Below, one piece after another: positions 33,958 through 42,641 of a stretch of DNA of 64,000 nucleotides. Position numbers and translations under genes: made by a program. The DNA lies in assembly GCF_030161375.1 (NCBI RefSeq), contig NZ_BSSQ01000014.1, positions 124,001-188,000 of the forward strand, in the 5' to 3' direction. Within the stretch, counting starts at the first letter, position 1. The number at the start of each line of letters is the position of its first letter. Source of the DNA: Paenibacillus glycanilyticus (GTDB lineage: Bacteria; Bacillota; Bacilli; Paenibacillales; Paenibacillaceae). A model generated the notes under the pieces. It was not told the origin of the DNA. It saw only the letters and a list, made by a program, of their open reading frames with translations, and did not search any database.

Positions 33958-34971
33958 TTATTGTCCCTCCTCCGCATACACATGCAACAGCACGGATTCA
34001 GGCGCCGGGAACGGCGCGTTATCGCCATATTCCGTTGCTTCATCAATCATCTTGCGTATGCGAGCTAGAAGTTCAGCCTCCAGCTCTTCGTTCCAAAGGC
34101 CGCATTCTTCGAGATAGATTCTGAATTTCGGAATTCCGTCCTTCGCCCGATTCTCATCAACCTCTTCCTTCGTACGGTAAGCAAGGTCGTTATCGGATGT
34201 AGAATGCGGAGACAAGCGGTACATCATCGCTTCAATTAATGTTGGGCCTTCGCCGGCAATTGCGCGTTCGCGGGCTTCCTTCACGACACGGAACACTTCA
34301 AGCGCATCGTTGCCGTCAACTTGATAACCCGGGAATCCATAACCTAAGGCGCGATCCGCTACCCGGCCGCCAAGCTGTTTGCTTACCGGCACCGAAATGG
34401 CATATTGGTTGTTCTCGCACATCAAAATGACCGGAAGCTTATGAACCCCGGCAAAATTGCAGCCTTCATGAAAATCTCCTTGGTTGCTGGAGCCTTCGCC
34501 GAAGGTAACAAAACTTACGATTGGTTTATTTTTCATCTTTGCGGCAAGCGCGATGCCAACAGCATGCGGCACCTGTGTGGTTACCGGGCTGGACCCCGTA
34601 ACGATACGAAGACGCTTGGAACCAAAGTGGCCAGGCATTTGACGTCCACCGCTGTTTGGATCTTCGGCTTTCGCAAATACAGACAACATCAATTCTTTGA
34701 CCGTCATGCCGACAGCAAGTACAAATCCATAATCACGATAATAAGGCAGGAAATAATCATTATCCCGGTCCAAAGCAAAAGCAGCTGCTACTTGAGCAAC
34801 TTCCTGGCCGATCCCGGAAACGTGGAAATTAATTTTTCCTGCTCTTTGCAGCAGCATGTTGCGCTCGTCGAATTTACGCGCAAGCACCATCATTCCGTAC
34901 ATTTCAACAGCCTGCTCGTTCGTTAAGCCCAATTCATTATGCCGAAAGGTTTGTTCGGTTGATTGACTCAT
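33958..34971 (-). CDS. bkdAA: 2-keto acid dehydrogenase E1 alpha subunit
   Basis: A 337-residue thiamine-diphosphate-dependent E1 alpha. The TPP motif is FGEGSSNQGDFHEGCNFAGV, with YRLSPHSTSDND carrying the phosphorylation-loop-type residues. It decarboxylates branched-chain keto acids derived from Leu, Ile and Val, feeding branched fatty acids of the membrane. AAGGAGG lies upstream of ATG 34971. It sits between lpdV and bkdAB. The substrate is inferred from gene set and synteny with B. subtilis bkd. Confidence 0.9.
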   Translation of the reverse strand: MSQSTEQTFRHNELGLTNEQAVEMYGMMVLARKFDERNMLLQRAGKINFHVSGIGQEVAQVAAAFALDRDNDYFLPYYRDYGFVLAVGMTVKELMLSVFAKAEDPNSGGRQMPGHFGSKRLRIVTGSSPVTTQVPHAVGIALAAKMKNKPIVSFVTFGEGSSNQGDFHEGCNFAGVHKLPVILMCENNQYAISVPVSKQLGGRVADRALGYGFPGYQVDGNDALEVFRVVKEARERAIAGEGPTLIEAMMYRLSPHSTSDNDLAYRTKEEVDENRAKDGIPKFRIYLEECGLWNEELEAELLARIRKMIDEATEYGDNAPFPAPESVLLHVYAEEGQ

Positions 34972-35066
34972 GAGGTTATGCCTCCTTTAACCTGATTTTA
35001 AAACCAGGTACTAAGACTTGATATTACCTATTATAACCGCATTCGCGCGAAAAAGAAAATCTTCCG

Positions 35067-36494
35067 CTATAGCGCCAGCGATTTGCCTTCGATAGCAAGC
35101 ATCGCTTCTCCGAGCGCTTCGGATAAGGTTGGATGCGGATGAATGAGCTGTCCGACTTCCCATGGCGTGGCATTCAGCAATGCGGCAAGCGATGCTTCCG
35201 AGATCAAATCCGTCGCATGAGGACCAATCATATGAACGCCAAGGATATCGCCGGTTTTCCGGTCGGCTATAACTTTTACAAAACCATCGGCTTCACCGAG
35301 CACCAGCGCTTTGCCAATTGCCGCAAAAGGAATTTTCCCGGTCTTAATATCATGCCCTTTCGTCCTTGCGCTATCTTCGGTTAATCCGTATGAAGCAACT
35401 TCCGGACGGGAGTAGATGCAACGGGGAATCAGATTTGGATCTGTTGCCGCATGTTTATGCCCGGCAATATGCTCAGCTGCTGCGACACCTTCATGAGCCG
35501 CTGCATGCGCAAGCTGAACCCCGCCGATCACGTCGCCAATCGCATAAATATGAGGTTCCGTCGTTTGTCCATTGTCATTCACGAAGATAACGCCGTTTTT
35601 CGTCTGAATATCGGTGTTTTCGAGTCCAATGTTCTCAATGTTCGCTTGTCGACCGACTGATAAAAGCAGCTTGCTGGCCGTTAGTAAAATATTGCCCTCG
35701 GACGTTTCCGCCATAATGGACACTTCGTCGGCATTAATCGAAAGTTCTTCAGTCTTGAGCTGGACATTAGTCAGTACTCGTACACCGCGACGACGCAACA
35801 GTCGGGTTAGTTCAGCAGATACTTCGGCATCTTCGCCTGGAAGCAGTCTTGCTCCTACTTCAATCAAAGTGACTTTCACGCCAAAATCTTGCAGCATCGA
35901 TGCCCATTCTACCCCGATTACGCCACCGCCAACGATGAGGATAGAGTCGGGCAGCGTCTCAAGCTGTAATGCATCGTCGCTGGACAAAATATGCACGCCA
36001 TCCGGTTTTAGTCCCGGCAGATGACGAGGGCGTGAGCCTGTCGCGATAATCAGATTTGTCGAGACAACCGACTCCATCTCTCCGTCCGCTAGTTCTACCG
36101 CCAATGATCCGCTGCGCGGAGAAAAGATGGAAGGTCCGATCACGCGGCCTTTGCCGTTAATAACTTGGATATCATATTTCTTCATTAAACCTTTCAAGCC
36201 GCGATGCAATTGTTCAACGGTTGTTTCCTTGCGGCTTTGAACTTTATTGAAATCAAGAGACAAAGCGCCTTCTGCGACCGTAACCCCATATTTATCAGCC
36301 TCTAGCAAAGTCGCATACACTTCCGCGCTGCGAAGAAGCGATTTACTCGGTATACATCCTTTATGTAAGCAAGTGCCGCCTAGCTTATCGAGCTCCACGA
36401 TTGCTACGCTTTTGCCTAGCTGGGCAGCTCTGATCGCCGCTGAGTATCCGCCAGGGCCTCCGCCAAGCACAGCTACATCCACTTGGATTGTCAT
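35067..36494 (-). CDS. lpdV: Dihydrolipoamide dehydrogenase (E3)
   Basis: A 475-residue flavoprotein that reoxidises the dihydrolipoyl group of E2 with NAD. The FAD motif GGGPGGYSAAIRAAQ, redox pair C42 and C47 (GGTCLHKGC), NAD-binding GGGVIGVEWAS, and the C-terminal HPHPTLSEALGEA with the active histidine are present. It is the first gene of the bkd operon. The ribosome site GGAGG follows at once after the 69-nt repeat. Spacing to bkdAA is about 95 bases. Confidence 0.93.
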   Translation of the reverse strand: MTIQVDVAVLGGGPGGYSAAIRAAQLGKSVAIVELDKLGGTCLHKGCIPSKSLLRSAEVYATLLEADKYGVTVAEGALSLDFNKVQSRKETTVEQLHRGLKGLMKKYDIQVINGKGRVIGPSIFSPRSGSLAVELADGEMESVVSTNLIIATGSRPRHLPGLKPDGVHILSSDDALQLETLPDSILIVGGGVIGVEWASMLQDFGVKVTLIEVGARLLPGEDAEVSAELTRLLRRRGVRVLTNVQLKTEELSINADEVSIMAETSEGNILLTASKLLLSVGRQANIENIGLENTDIQTKNGVIFVNDNGQTTEPHIYAIGDVIGGVQLAHAAAHEGVAAAEHIAGHKHAATDPNLIPRCIYSRPEVASYGLTEDSARTKGHDIKTGKIPFAAIGKALVLGEADGFVKVIADRKTGDILGVHMIGPHATDLISEASLAALLNATPWEVGQLIHPHPTLSEALGEAMLAIEGKSLAL

Positions 36495-36512
36495 TTATGT
36501 ATTTCCTCCTAA

Positions 36513-36622
36513 AATGAATTACCACCTACAAAGGCATAGGTTTTGCCGTTTGTGTGATTCATGCTTCGAAAGCATAAGCTAAATGAATTACCACCTACAA
36601 ATGCAAAGGTTCTGCCGTTTGT
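36513..36622 (-). repeat. 69-nt repeat family, one full and one partial copy upstream of lpdV
   Basis: A full unit at 36513-36581 (69 bases) and a partial unit at 36582-36622. The conserved half, CCGTTTGTG through GATTCATGCTTCG and AAGCATA, matches the deoB copies (23351-23488), while the middle differs but still forms inverted repeats (ACCTA/TAGGT and GGCA/TGCC). The unit abuts the lpdV ribosome site (TTTAGGAGG), as at deoB. It is not protein coding. Confidence 0.92.
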
Positions 36623-36770
36623 TTAGTGGATCGTCTCGATTGCTACTCGTCCTATTGTACCTTTTTTCAAATCGATTTACATCGTTAAATTTCCGAAATA
36701 GACAGTCCCCTCAGAAAAAGGTATCATAGGAAATAATATTGATATCGGATACAAGGAGAACATCATACAT

Positions 36771-37064
36771 ATGAAATTAGTTGCTGCCCGTCTGGTTGCC
36801 GTTCTGCTGCTTGTCATTCCCGGCATAGCTGCCTGTATCGGTTTCCTCAAAATGAAGAATGCTATATTTAATTATTTCTCCGAATTTGGCAATGATTCGA
36901 TTACTCCTGATTTCGCGTGGCTCAGCTTTCTATTTGGTCTTGTTTTGTTTATGATTGGCGTTGGTTTTATCGGCGGCTGGATTTTCTTCCGCGACCGCAA
37001 ACGCAATTACGTGGCTCCGAGATTTCGTCCCAAACGTCCTAGACCGCCTAAACCGCAGGCTTAA
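36771..37064 (+). CDS. yqzF: DUF2627 membrane protein YqzF
   Basis: A 97-residue protein with two membrane helices (about 5-25 and 50-72) and a basic proline-rich tail ending in PRPPKPQA. This matches the DUF2627 family, whose B. subtilis member yqzF also lies near spo0A and bkd genes. Function unknown. It is on the plus strand between the bkd operon and spo0A, both on the minus strand, and ends in its own terminator. An AAGGAG site lies upstream of ATG 36771. Confidence 0.82.
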   Translation: MKLVAARLVAVLLLVIPGIAACIGFLKMKNAIFNYFSEFGNDSITPDFAWLSFLFGLVLFMIGVGFIGGWIFFRDRKRNYVAPRFRPKRPRPPKPQA

Positions 37065-37076
37065 GACGACGTAGAA

Positions 37077-37118
37077 CACCCCGCGATAACTCTAATGAGT
37101 ATTGCGGGGTGCTTTTTA
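37077..37118 (+). terminator. Terminator of yqzF
   Basis: CACCCCGC (37077-37084) pairs with GCGGGGTG (37104-37111) and is followed by CTTTTTATT. Confidence 0.92.
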
Positions 37119-37130
37119 TTTCCTGAAAAG

Positions 37131-37172
37131 AAAAACCGCTTTCATATTGGAAAAACCAATAAAATAGCGGTT
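37131..37172 (-). terminator. Terminator of spo0A
   Basis: AACCGCT (37134-37140) pairs with AGCGGTT (37166-37172), with TATTGG/CCAATA inside. On the minus strand it is followed by TTTTTC, just after the spo0A stop. Confidence 0.88.
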
Positions 37173-37179
37173 CTTGTCT

Positions 37180-37995
37180 TTAGCTGACTTTGTGTTCAAT
37201 CCGAAGCTTATCCGCTACCATCGCGATAAACTCGGAGTTCGTTGGCTTTGACTTGCTGATGTTAATAGTGTAACCAAACAAATGCGAGATGCTGTCGATG
37301 TTGCCGCGCGTCCAAGCCACTTCAATCGCGTGGCGGATTGCGCGTTCAACGCGGGATGGCGTTGTTTTGAACTTTTCAGCGATTGCCGGATAAAGCGTCT
37401 TAGTAATTGCACCAAGAATTTCGATGTTGTTGTACACCATCGTGATAGCCTCGCGCAAATACTGATAACCTTTAATATGGGCTGGAACGCCAATTTCATG
37501 AATAATGCTAGTAATGTTCGCGTCAAGATTTTTGCCTTTAGCAAGCGGGACGACGTTTGATTTGATCGTCGTTGTTGCGGCAGAACTGAAAGATGCCGAA
37601 GAAGTAAATGCAGTATTGCTCACCAATTGGCGAATTCGATTCGCAAGAATTTCCATATCGAATGGTTTCAAAATTTAATATGACGCGCCGAGTTGTACAG
37701 CTTTTTGGGTGATATTCTCTTGGCCAAACGCCGTCAACATGATGATCTTTGGCATAGGCGAGATATTCAATTCCTTAATCCGCTCCAAGACGCCAAGGCC
37801 ATCCAAGTGTGGCATAATGATATCCAAAATGAGAACATCAGGTACTTTTCTGCCTTCTTCGAAATAAGACAATACCTCTTCACCGTTATAAGCTACTCCG
37901 GTTACGTTCATATCATTTTGTTCCGATATGTATTCGGATAATAAATTGGTGAATTCACGATTGTCATCTGCCAGCAATACTTCGATCTTGTGCAA
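37180..37995 (-). pseudogene. spo0A: spo0A, sporulation master regulator, interrupted by an in-frame TAA
   Basis: The frame runs from TTG 37995 (GGGAGG eight bases upstream) to the stop at 37180, 272 codons including two stops. The receiver domain is intact: LLADDN with D10/D11, phosphorylation site D58 (LILDIIMPH), and TAFGQ. At codon 107 (37675-37677) the sequence reads GASY-TAA-ILKPFD, where Spo0A proteins have an aromatic residue, as in GASYFILKPFD of B. subtilis. The frame then continues without shift through the DNA-binding domain, with [10 protein letters not shown] and [13 protein letters not shown], the recognition helix. A single base change (TAT or TAC to TAA) would explain it. All else looks functional, so the change is recent or a sequence error. 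Confidence 0.88.
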
Positions 37996-38058
37996 GGTCT
38001 GGTCCTCCCTTAAATGGATATTCACTCGCGATTACCTTCCCTAGTTGTCTTGGATAAA

Positions 38059-38094
38059 GTTTTCGACACGCCGCTTTAAATTCCTTCTGTCGAA
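38059..38094 (-). promoter_or_regulatory. Sigma-H promoter of spo0A with two Spo0A boxes
   Basis: On the minus strand GAAGGAATT (38079-38087) and GTCGAAAAC (38059-38067) are 11 bases apart, a sigma-H type pair. Perfect 0A boxes TGTCGAA or TTCGACA lie at 38062-38068, overlapping the -10, and at 38088-38094, next to the -35. A third box is at 38174-38180. This resembles the autoregulated Ps promoter of B. subtilis spo0A. Confidence 0.72.
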
Positions 38095-38173
38095 AAATTT
38101 TTTTCCTTTGATTTTTAAATCAATTTCGTTATAATAAATATTTTATTACAAATGTTGATGACGTTCGAAAGTT

Positions 38174-38180
38174 TTCGACA
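38174..38180. promoter_or_regulatory. Upstream Spo0A box of spo0A
   Basis: TTCGACA, the complement of the 0A box core, lies about 80 bases upstream of the sigma-H promoter. The overlapping TTCGAA nearby at 38164-38169 is a weaker match. Confidence 0.55.
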
Positions 38181-38210
38181 ATCTTAACCAATTCTAGACG
38201 CTTGTCATAA

Positions 38211-38245
38211 ATAAAACCGCTGAGGGATACTCAGCGGTTTTGTTT
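38211..38245 (-). terminator. Terminator of spoIVB
   Basis: AAACCGCTGAG pairs with CTCAGCGGTTTT around a short loop. On the minus strand a T-containing tail follows. It lies just after the spoIVB stop at 38248. Confidence 0.88.
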
Positions 38246-38247
38246 GT

Positions 38248-39636
38248 TTATGCAGCTGTACGATGCGTTGTAGATCGCTCTCGCTCTCGCATTAGAATAC
38301 CTGCATCTTGCAACATCCATTCAATAAAACATCCATACCCCGAGGAAGGATCGTTAACGAATACATGCGTTACCGCTCCTACAAGCTTCCCGTTCTGAAT
38401 GATCGGCGATCCCGACATCCCCTGAACAATCCCGCCTGTTTTATCAAGAAGACGTTTATCGGTTATTTTGATAACCATCCCTTTAGTTGCTGGCGCAGGT
38501 TGTTTGGTAACATGAGCGATTTCAATATTGAATCGTTCGACCTTCTGCCCGTTTACAACGGTCAGAATCTGAGCCGGTCCCTCTTTAACCTCTTCGGCGA
38601 AAGTTACGGGAATCGTTTTGTCACTGTAGCTATGAATCGGATTTTCGTTCATTTTGCCAAAAATTCCGAAAGGCGTGTTTCGTTCGATATTGCCTAAAAT
38701 TTTACCTTCTTTGACGAAATGAGCGCGTTTTTCTCCAGGCTCTCCCGTTTGGCTCTTGTTAATGGACGTCACGCTGGATTGTAAAATCTGCCCTTCCCCA
38801 ACCTCAATCGGGGTCTGGGTATCCATATCCGTAATAACATGTCCCAAGGCACCGTAAACGCCCTGTTCAGGCGCATAAAACGTTAAGGTGCCAACACCTG
38901 CAGCGGAGTCGCGGATATAAAGCCCCAGCTTCCAATTACGCTCTTCTGCGTCTCGGATCGGATATAGCTTTGTTTCTCCAATCGTACCATTGCGTTTATA
39001 AGTAATTGCGAGCGGACGCTGTTCTTTACCTGCTTGTTCCACTAAATCAGCGACTTTGCGTACTTCATTAATATTGTGCCCATCGATCCTAATAATAAGA
39101 TCGCCTAACCGGAGACCCGCTTTTTCACCCGGGGACTCTTTCGTACCGTTATTAGCGCGAACCTGATGATGGCCAACAACCAGTATGCCAGCGGATTTCA
39201 CTTTCACACCAATGGTCTGGCCGCCTGGAATAACCCTCAAATCAGGAACCACATTAACTTTAACGGTTTTGAACGGAATTTTACCAAATAATTTCACTTT
39301 CATGCTCGTTTGACCGCTTTGATGCGGTTGTAACGAAATAGGATCGTTCAAATTGACTGATAATGACTGACGGGTTGAGCCATTAATTTGAAGCATTCGT
39401 GGATCCACGGTAACTTCTGCATGTACGGGTACTCCATATTGTAATCGTTTCAGTTGGCCGGAGAATAAACGTAGTTCATTCGGGAATGCGGCAAAATGTT
39501 GAAACGGCGCGGAGAGGCCGATCATGCAGACGCAGATAACGAGAACTAGGCCAAACCATTTCTTCCTTGGGCTGGAGTTCAATGATTTCACGCTCCCTGT
39601 TATTCCATCGCATGACGAGAAAGGTCGTTTCGCCAT
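38248..39636 (-). CDS. spoIVB: SpoIVB serine peptidase
   Basis: A 462-residue forespore-secreted protease that cleaves SpoIVFA and so triggers pro-sigma-K processing in the mother cell. It has a long membrane anchor at about 28-50, a PDZ domain at about 140-215, and the catalytic domain with H266 (GALGHVITD) and S408 (QGMSGSP). The C-terminal end is basic. It lies between recN and spo0A, the B. subtilis arrangement. AAAGG lies seven bases upstream of ATG 39636. All catalytic residues are present. Confidence 0.95.
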   Translation of the reverse strand: MAKRPFSSCDGITGSVKSLNSSPRKKWFGLVLVICVCMIGLSAPFQHFAAFPNELRLFSGQLKRLQYGVPVHAEVTVDPRMLQINGSTRQSLSVNLNDPISLQPHQSGQTSMKVKLFGKIPFKTVKVNVVPDLRVIPGGQTIGVKVKSAGILVVGHHQVRANNGTKESPGEKAGLRLGDLIIRIDGHNINEVRKVADLVEQAGKEQRPLAITYKRNGTIGETKLYPIRDAEERNWKLGLYIRDSAAGVGTLTFYAPEQGVYGALGHVITDMDTQTPIEVGEGQILQSSVTSINKSQTGEPGEKRAHFVKEGKILGNIERNTPFGIFGKMNENPIHSYSDKTIPVTFAEEVKEGPAQILTVVNGQKVERFNIEIAHVTKQPAPATKGMVIKITDKRLLDKTGGIVQGMSGSPIIQNGKLVGAVTHVFVNDPSSGYGCFIEWMLQDAGILMRERERSTTHRTAA

Positions 39637-39705
39637 TGGCGTACCTTTAAGTTACCCCGCACTCCTTGTTTTATGACCGCAAAAACATTCCCTGAATGCC
39701 TTCCA

Positions 39706-41415
39706 TTAGGCTCCCTTCTGTCGATCCGCCAAAACAAGCATTTCTTGTGCATGATGGCGAGTTTTTTCCGTAACTTCTACGCCGCCCAACATACGGGCAA
39801 GTTCCTCTATTCGCGAGTTCTCCATAAGCTTTGTTACATTAGTGGAGGTACGTTGCTCAATCACCTGCTTGCGGATTTCGTAATGATGATCGGCCATACA
39901 GGCAACTTGCGGTAGATGCGTGATGGAAAAGATCTGACACTTGGACGATAGCTGCGACATCTTTTCGGCTATCGCTTGAGCTGCCCTTCCGCTGACACCA
40001 GTATCCACTTCGTCAAAGATCAGGACCGGCACTTGATCGATCTCTGCGAAGATCGCCTTCAGCGCCAGCATAATTCTCGACATTTCACCGCCTGAAGCAA
40101 TTTTGTTCAATGGTTTCAATGGCTCTCCCGGATTCGTTGACAACATAAAGATCGCTTCATCAATACCGTTGGCATTTAAGGTTGCCATCTCAGAACTATC
40201 GGCTGAAGCCGGATGATCAAGTTGTACGCGGAAAATGGTATTGCCCATCTGCAATTGCTTCAATTCAAGTTCGATGGTAACAGCAAGACGTTCGGATGCG
40301 TGGGCACGGAGTTCGGATAATTCTTGCGCCAGTTCATGTGCTTGCAAATACAATCGCTGTTCGTCCTTGCGCAGCCTGTCCAAATATTCATCGCGGTTCT
40401 CGATCTTATCCCGCTCTTCTGTTATGCGATCTAGATATTGCAGGATTTCGGGAATGGTCTCGCCGTATTTGCGCTTCAATCCGTTGATCAGATCCAATCT
40501 GTCTTCAATGAGGGAGAGCTGCTCCGGGTCGGAATCGATGCCATCCCGGTAATCCCGAAGCTGGAATACGGCATCCTCCGCTTGATAATAGGCAGATTGC
40601 AGCTGTTCAAGCAAAGGCGTCAAAATGGCAGGGTCATAAGTCTGGATATCCGTTAGCTTGGCGATCGCCTTGCTGAGGACAGCTAGTCCCTTGCCGTTAT
40701 AAAGGAGATCATAGGCCTCGGATACGCTGTCCATCCGCTTACCGGCATATTGCAGCTTGCGCTTGTCTTCCGCTAACTGCTCATCTTCGTTTTCCTTCAG
40801 CTTAGCATTTGTAATCTCCTCAATCTGATACCGGTACAAATCCAGCATCTGCACGTTATGCCGGGTTGTTTCCTCCAGATCGCGTACGGATGCCCTAGCT
40901 TGCTGAAGCTGTTGATATACAGCTCTATAGGCTGTCTTGCGCTCAATGAGCAAATCACCCGCGAACAAATCCAACCACTCTAAATGCTGCTCTGTTCGCA
41001 AGAGCGATTGATGTTCATGCTGGCCATGTATATTAACGAGGCATTCGCCAATCTCGCGCAGCATTGTCATTGTGACCAACTGGCCATTGACGCGGCTGCT
41101 GCTCTTGCCATGCGCAGTGAGCTCCCGTCTAATCACAAGCATCTCTTCTCTTGAAGCCTGAACGCCGAGACGTTCCAATACCATCCATACCGGATGGGAG
41201 GATGGTAAATCAAACATTGCCTCCATCTCGGCTTTATCACAGCCATACCTGACCATATCTGCGGAGCCGCGTCCACCGACTATTAAGCTCAGTGCATCGA
41301 TTATGATGGATTTCCCTGCACCTGTTTCCCCCGTCAATACATGAAATCCATGATGAAACGAAACATTTACTTCCTCAATAACCGCCAAATTCCGAATGGA
41401 TAACTCGCGCAGCAT
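39706..41415 (-). CDS. recN: DNA repair protein RecN
   Basis: A 569-residue SMC-like ATPase that acts early at double-strand breaks. Walker A is GETGAGKSIIID (residues 30-41); the coiled-coil arms span about 150-370; the signature ASGGEMSRIMLAL and Walker B VLIFDEVDTGVSGR are near the C-terminal end, where the D-loop and switch residues follow. It follows argR by 22 bases and is transcribed toward spoIVB, the standard Firmicute order. Confidence 0.97.
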   Translation of the reverse strand: MLRELSIRNLAVIEEVNVSFHHGFHVLTGETGAGKSIIIDALSLIVGGRGSADMVRYGCDKAEMEAMFDLPSSHPVWMVLERLGVQASREEMLVIRRELTAHGKSSSRVNGQLVTMTMLREIGECLVNIHGQHEHQSLLRTEQHLEWLDLFAGDLLIERKTAYRAVYQQLQQARASVRDLEETTRHNVQMLDLYRYQIEEITNAKLKENEDEQLAEDKRKLQYAGKRMDSVSEAYDLLYNGKGLAVLSKAIAKLTDIQTYDPAILTPLLEQLQSAYYQAEDAVFQLRDYRDGIDSDPEQLSLIEDRLDLINGLKRKYGETIPEILQYLDRITEERDKIENRDEYLDRLRKDEQRLYLQAHELAQELSELRAHASERLAVTIELELKQLQMGNTIFRVQLDHPASADSSEMATLNANGIDEAIFMLSTNPGEPLKPLNKIASGGEMSRIMLALKAIFAEIDQVPVLIFDEVDTGVSGRAAQAIAEKMSQLSSKCQIFSITHLPQVACMADHHYEIRKQVIEQRTSTNVTKLMENSRIEELARMLGGVEVTEKTRHHAQEMLVLADRQKGA

Positions 41416-41437
41416 GGCCTATGACCTCCAACAATGA

Positions 41438-41890
41438 TTAATTCAGAAGGTCGAGCAGCTTCTCTACAAGCTCGCCGCTCTTCTCCTTCGTTCGGCAAAT
41501 AATTAGGATCGTATCATCGCCGCATATTGTACCCATAACCTCCGGCCATTCCATGTTGTCGATCAATGCGCCAATGGCATTGGCCGTACCCGGCAAACAT
41601 TTCATGACGACCAGATTCTCGGTATAGTCAATATGGGTGAAGTGATCAATAAGCGCCCGCTTCAGCTTATTAATCGGGTTATGACGCTGCTGATCCTGAG
41701 GCAGCGAATATTTATAACGGCCATCTCCAGCGGGCACCTTAATGAGCATAAGCTCCTTCATATCTCTTGATACGGTCGCTTGTGTGACCTGAAGTCCGGC
41801 TTCCCGTAAAGCGTCAACCAGTTCCTCTTGTGTTTCGATCGTACTTTTCGTAATTAATTCCTTGATTTTGTACTGTCTAATGCCCTTCAT
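41438..41890 (-). CDS. argR: Arginine repressor
   Basis: A 150-residue ArgR/AhrC regulator. The N-terminal winged helix has VTQATVSRDMKELML; the C-terminal oligomerisation and arginine-binding domain has GTICGDDTILIICR. It represses arginine biosynthesis and activates catabolism. I chose ATG 41890, where GGGGAGG is well placed; an upstream frame adds a six-residue leader. It lies upstream of recN and downstream of an unknown gene, with tlyA beyond, as in Bacillus. Confidence 0.95.
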   Translation of the reverse strand: MKGIRQYKIKELITKSTIETQEELVDALREAGLQVTQATVSRDMKELMLIKVPAGDGRYKYSLPQDQQRHNPINKLKRALIDHFTHIDYTENLVVMKCLPGTANAIGALIDNMEWPEVMGTICGDDTILIICRTKEKSGELVEKLLDLLN

Positions 41891-41914
41891 TACGTTCTTC
41901 CTCCCCAAAACATG

Positions 41915-42373
41915 CTAGTCGCTTATATGAAAAATAATTTGCCGAACAATCTGCTCTTTCGCGTCGACGAACAAAATTCCCGTGCATTCCGGCAACAGGA
42001 GCGAATACACAAGCAAACGGTCTCTTACGCCGCTGCCTGTCCAATCCATCGGCATTCGTTCGCGAGCAGTTTTTACAATATACATTTTGCCATCTTGCTC
42101 GGCAATATAATCAATGTACAGTCGGCTGTTCAGTGATTGTCCGTCCAATTCAATTCCTACCGGAACTCTGTGCTTACCGGAGATAACCTCATAGCCGGAA
42201 CGTTCCAGGAACAGAACGTTCTCATCGTCTACATCCAGTTCACCGCCCTTGCCAAGCGTTAACCGATTAACGCTGACAGGCTGATGAAGCCACTTATAGA
42301 CACCGCGGTATGCCCAGAACAATAAAAATGCGCCAGCGACTAGCATAATAAACCAGTCACCGAACATTCCCAT
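41915..42373 (-). CDS. Conserved-type hypothetical membrane-anchored protein
   Basis: A 152-residue protein with one N-terminal membrane helix (residues about 8-28) followed by a soluble part. I do not recognise a named family. The segments YIDYIAEQDGKMYIVKTARE and then the hydrophobic GILFVDAKEQIV pattern resemble the core of a restriction-endonuclease-like fold (D, then xVK), but the central catalytic acid is not clear. It lies between tlyA and argR in the same orientation. ATG 42373 has an AGGAGG site. The gene is not seen at this place in B. subtilis. Confidence 0.7.
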   Translation of the reverse strand: MGMFGDWFIMLVAGAFLLFWAYRGVYKWLHQPVSVNRLTLGKGGELDVDDENVLFLERSGYEVISGKHRVPVGIELDGQSLNSRLYIDYIAEQDGKMYIVKTARERMPMDWTGSGVRDRLLVYSLLLPECTGILFVDAKEQIVRQIIFHISD

Positions 42374-42549
42374 ACACAGCCCTCCTATCCATTAGAACCT
42401 TGTTTACTTAATTGGTTCGTGATGAAGGGAGCATTTTCCTCTCAGAACAAATGGACGAACGCATGTTTGGTTGCTTTCAGTTTAGCAAATCGAACACATG
42501 TTTGTAAAGAGGGGAAATAAAAACGGCTGCTTGCACATAGAAAACAAAA

Positions 42550-42583
42550 GGGAACGCCTGCCGCATTGCGGCTTAGCATTCCC
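42550..42583 (-). terminator. Terminator of tlyA
   Basis: GGGAA with GCCGC (42569-42583 on the complement) pairs with GCGGC and TTCCC (42550-42564) around a three-base loop, followed by TTTTGTTTT on the minus strand. Confidence 0.8.
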
Positions 42584-42641
42584 TTCCATCTGTTTCGTAC
42601 CCGCATGCTTGTGCTTGTGGTGTGAAACAAAGCTGCTATGG

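Noticed and set aside
37675..38025. Free-standing single-domain response regulator gene
   Set aside because: The frame continues in phase after one stop codon with the matching Spo0A linker and DNA-binding domain, so this is interrupted spo0A rather than two genes.
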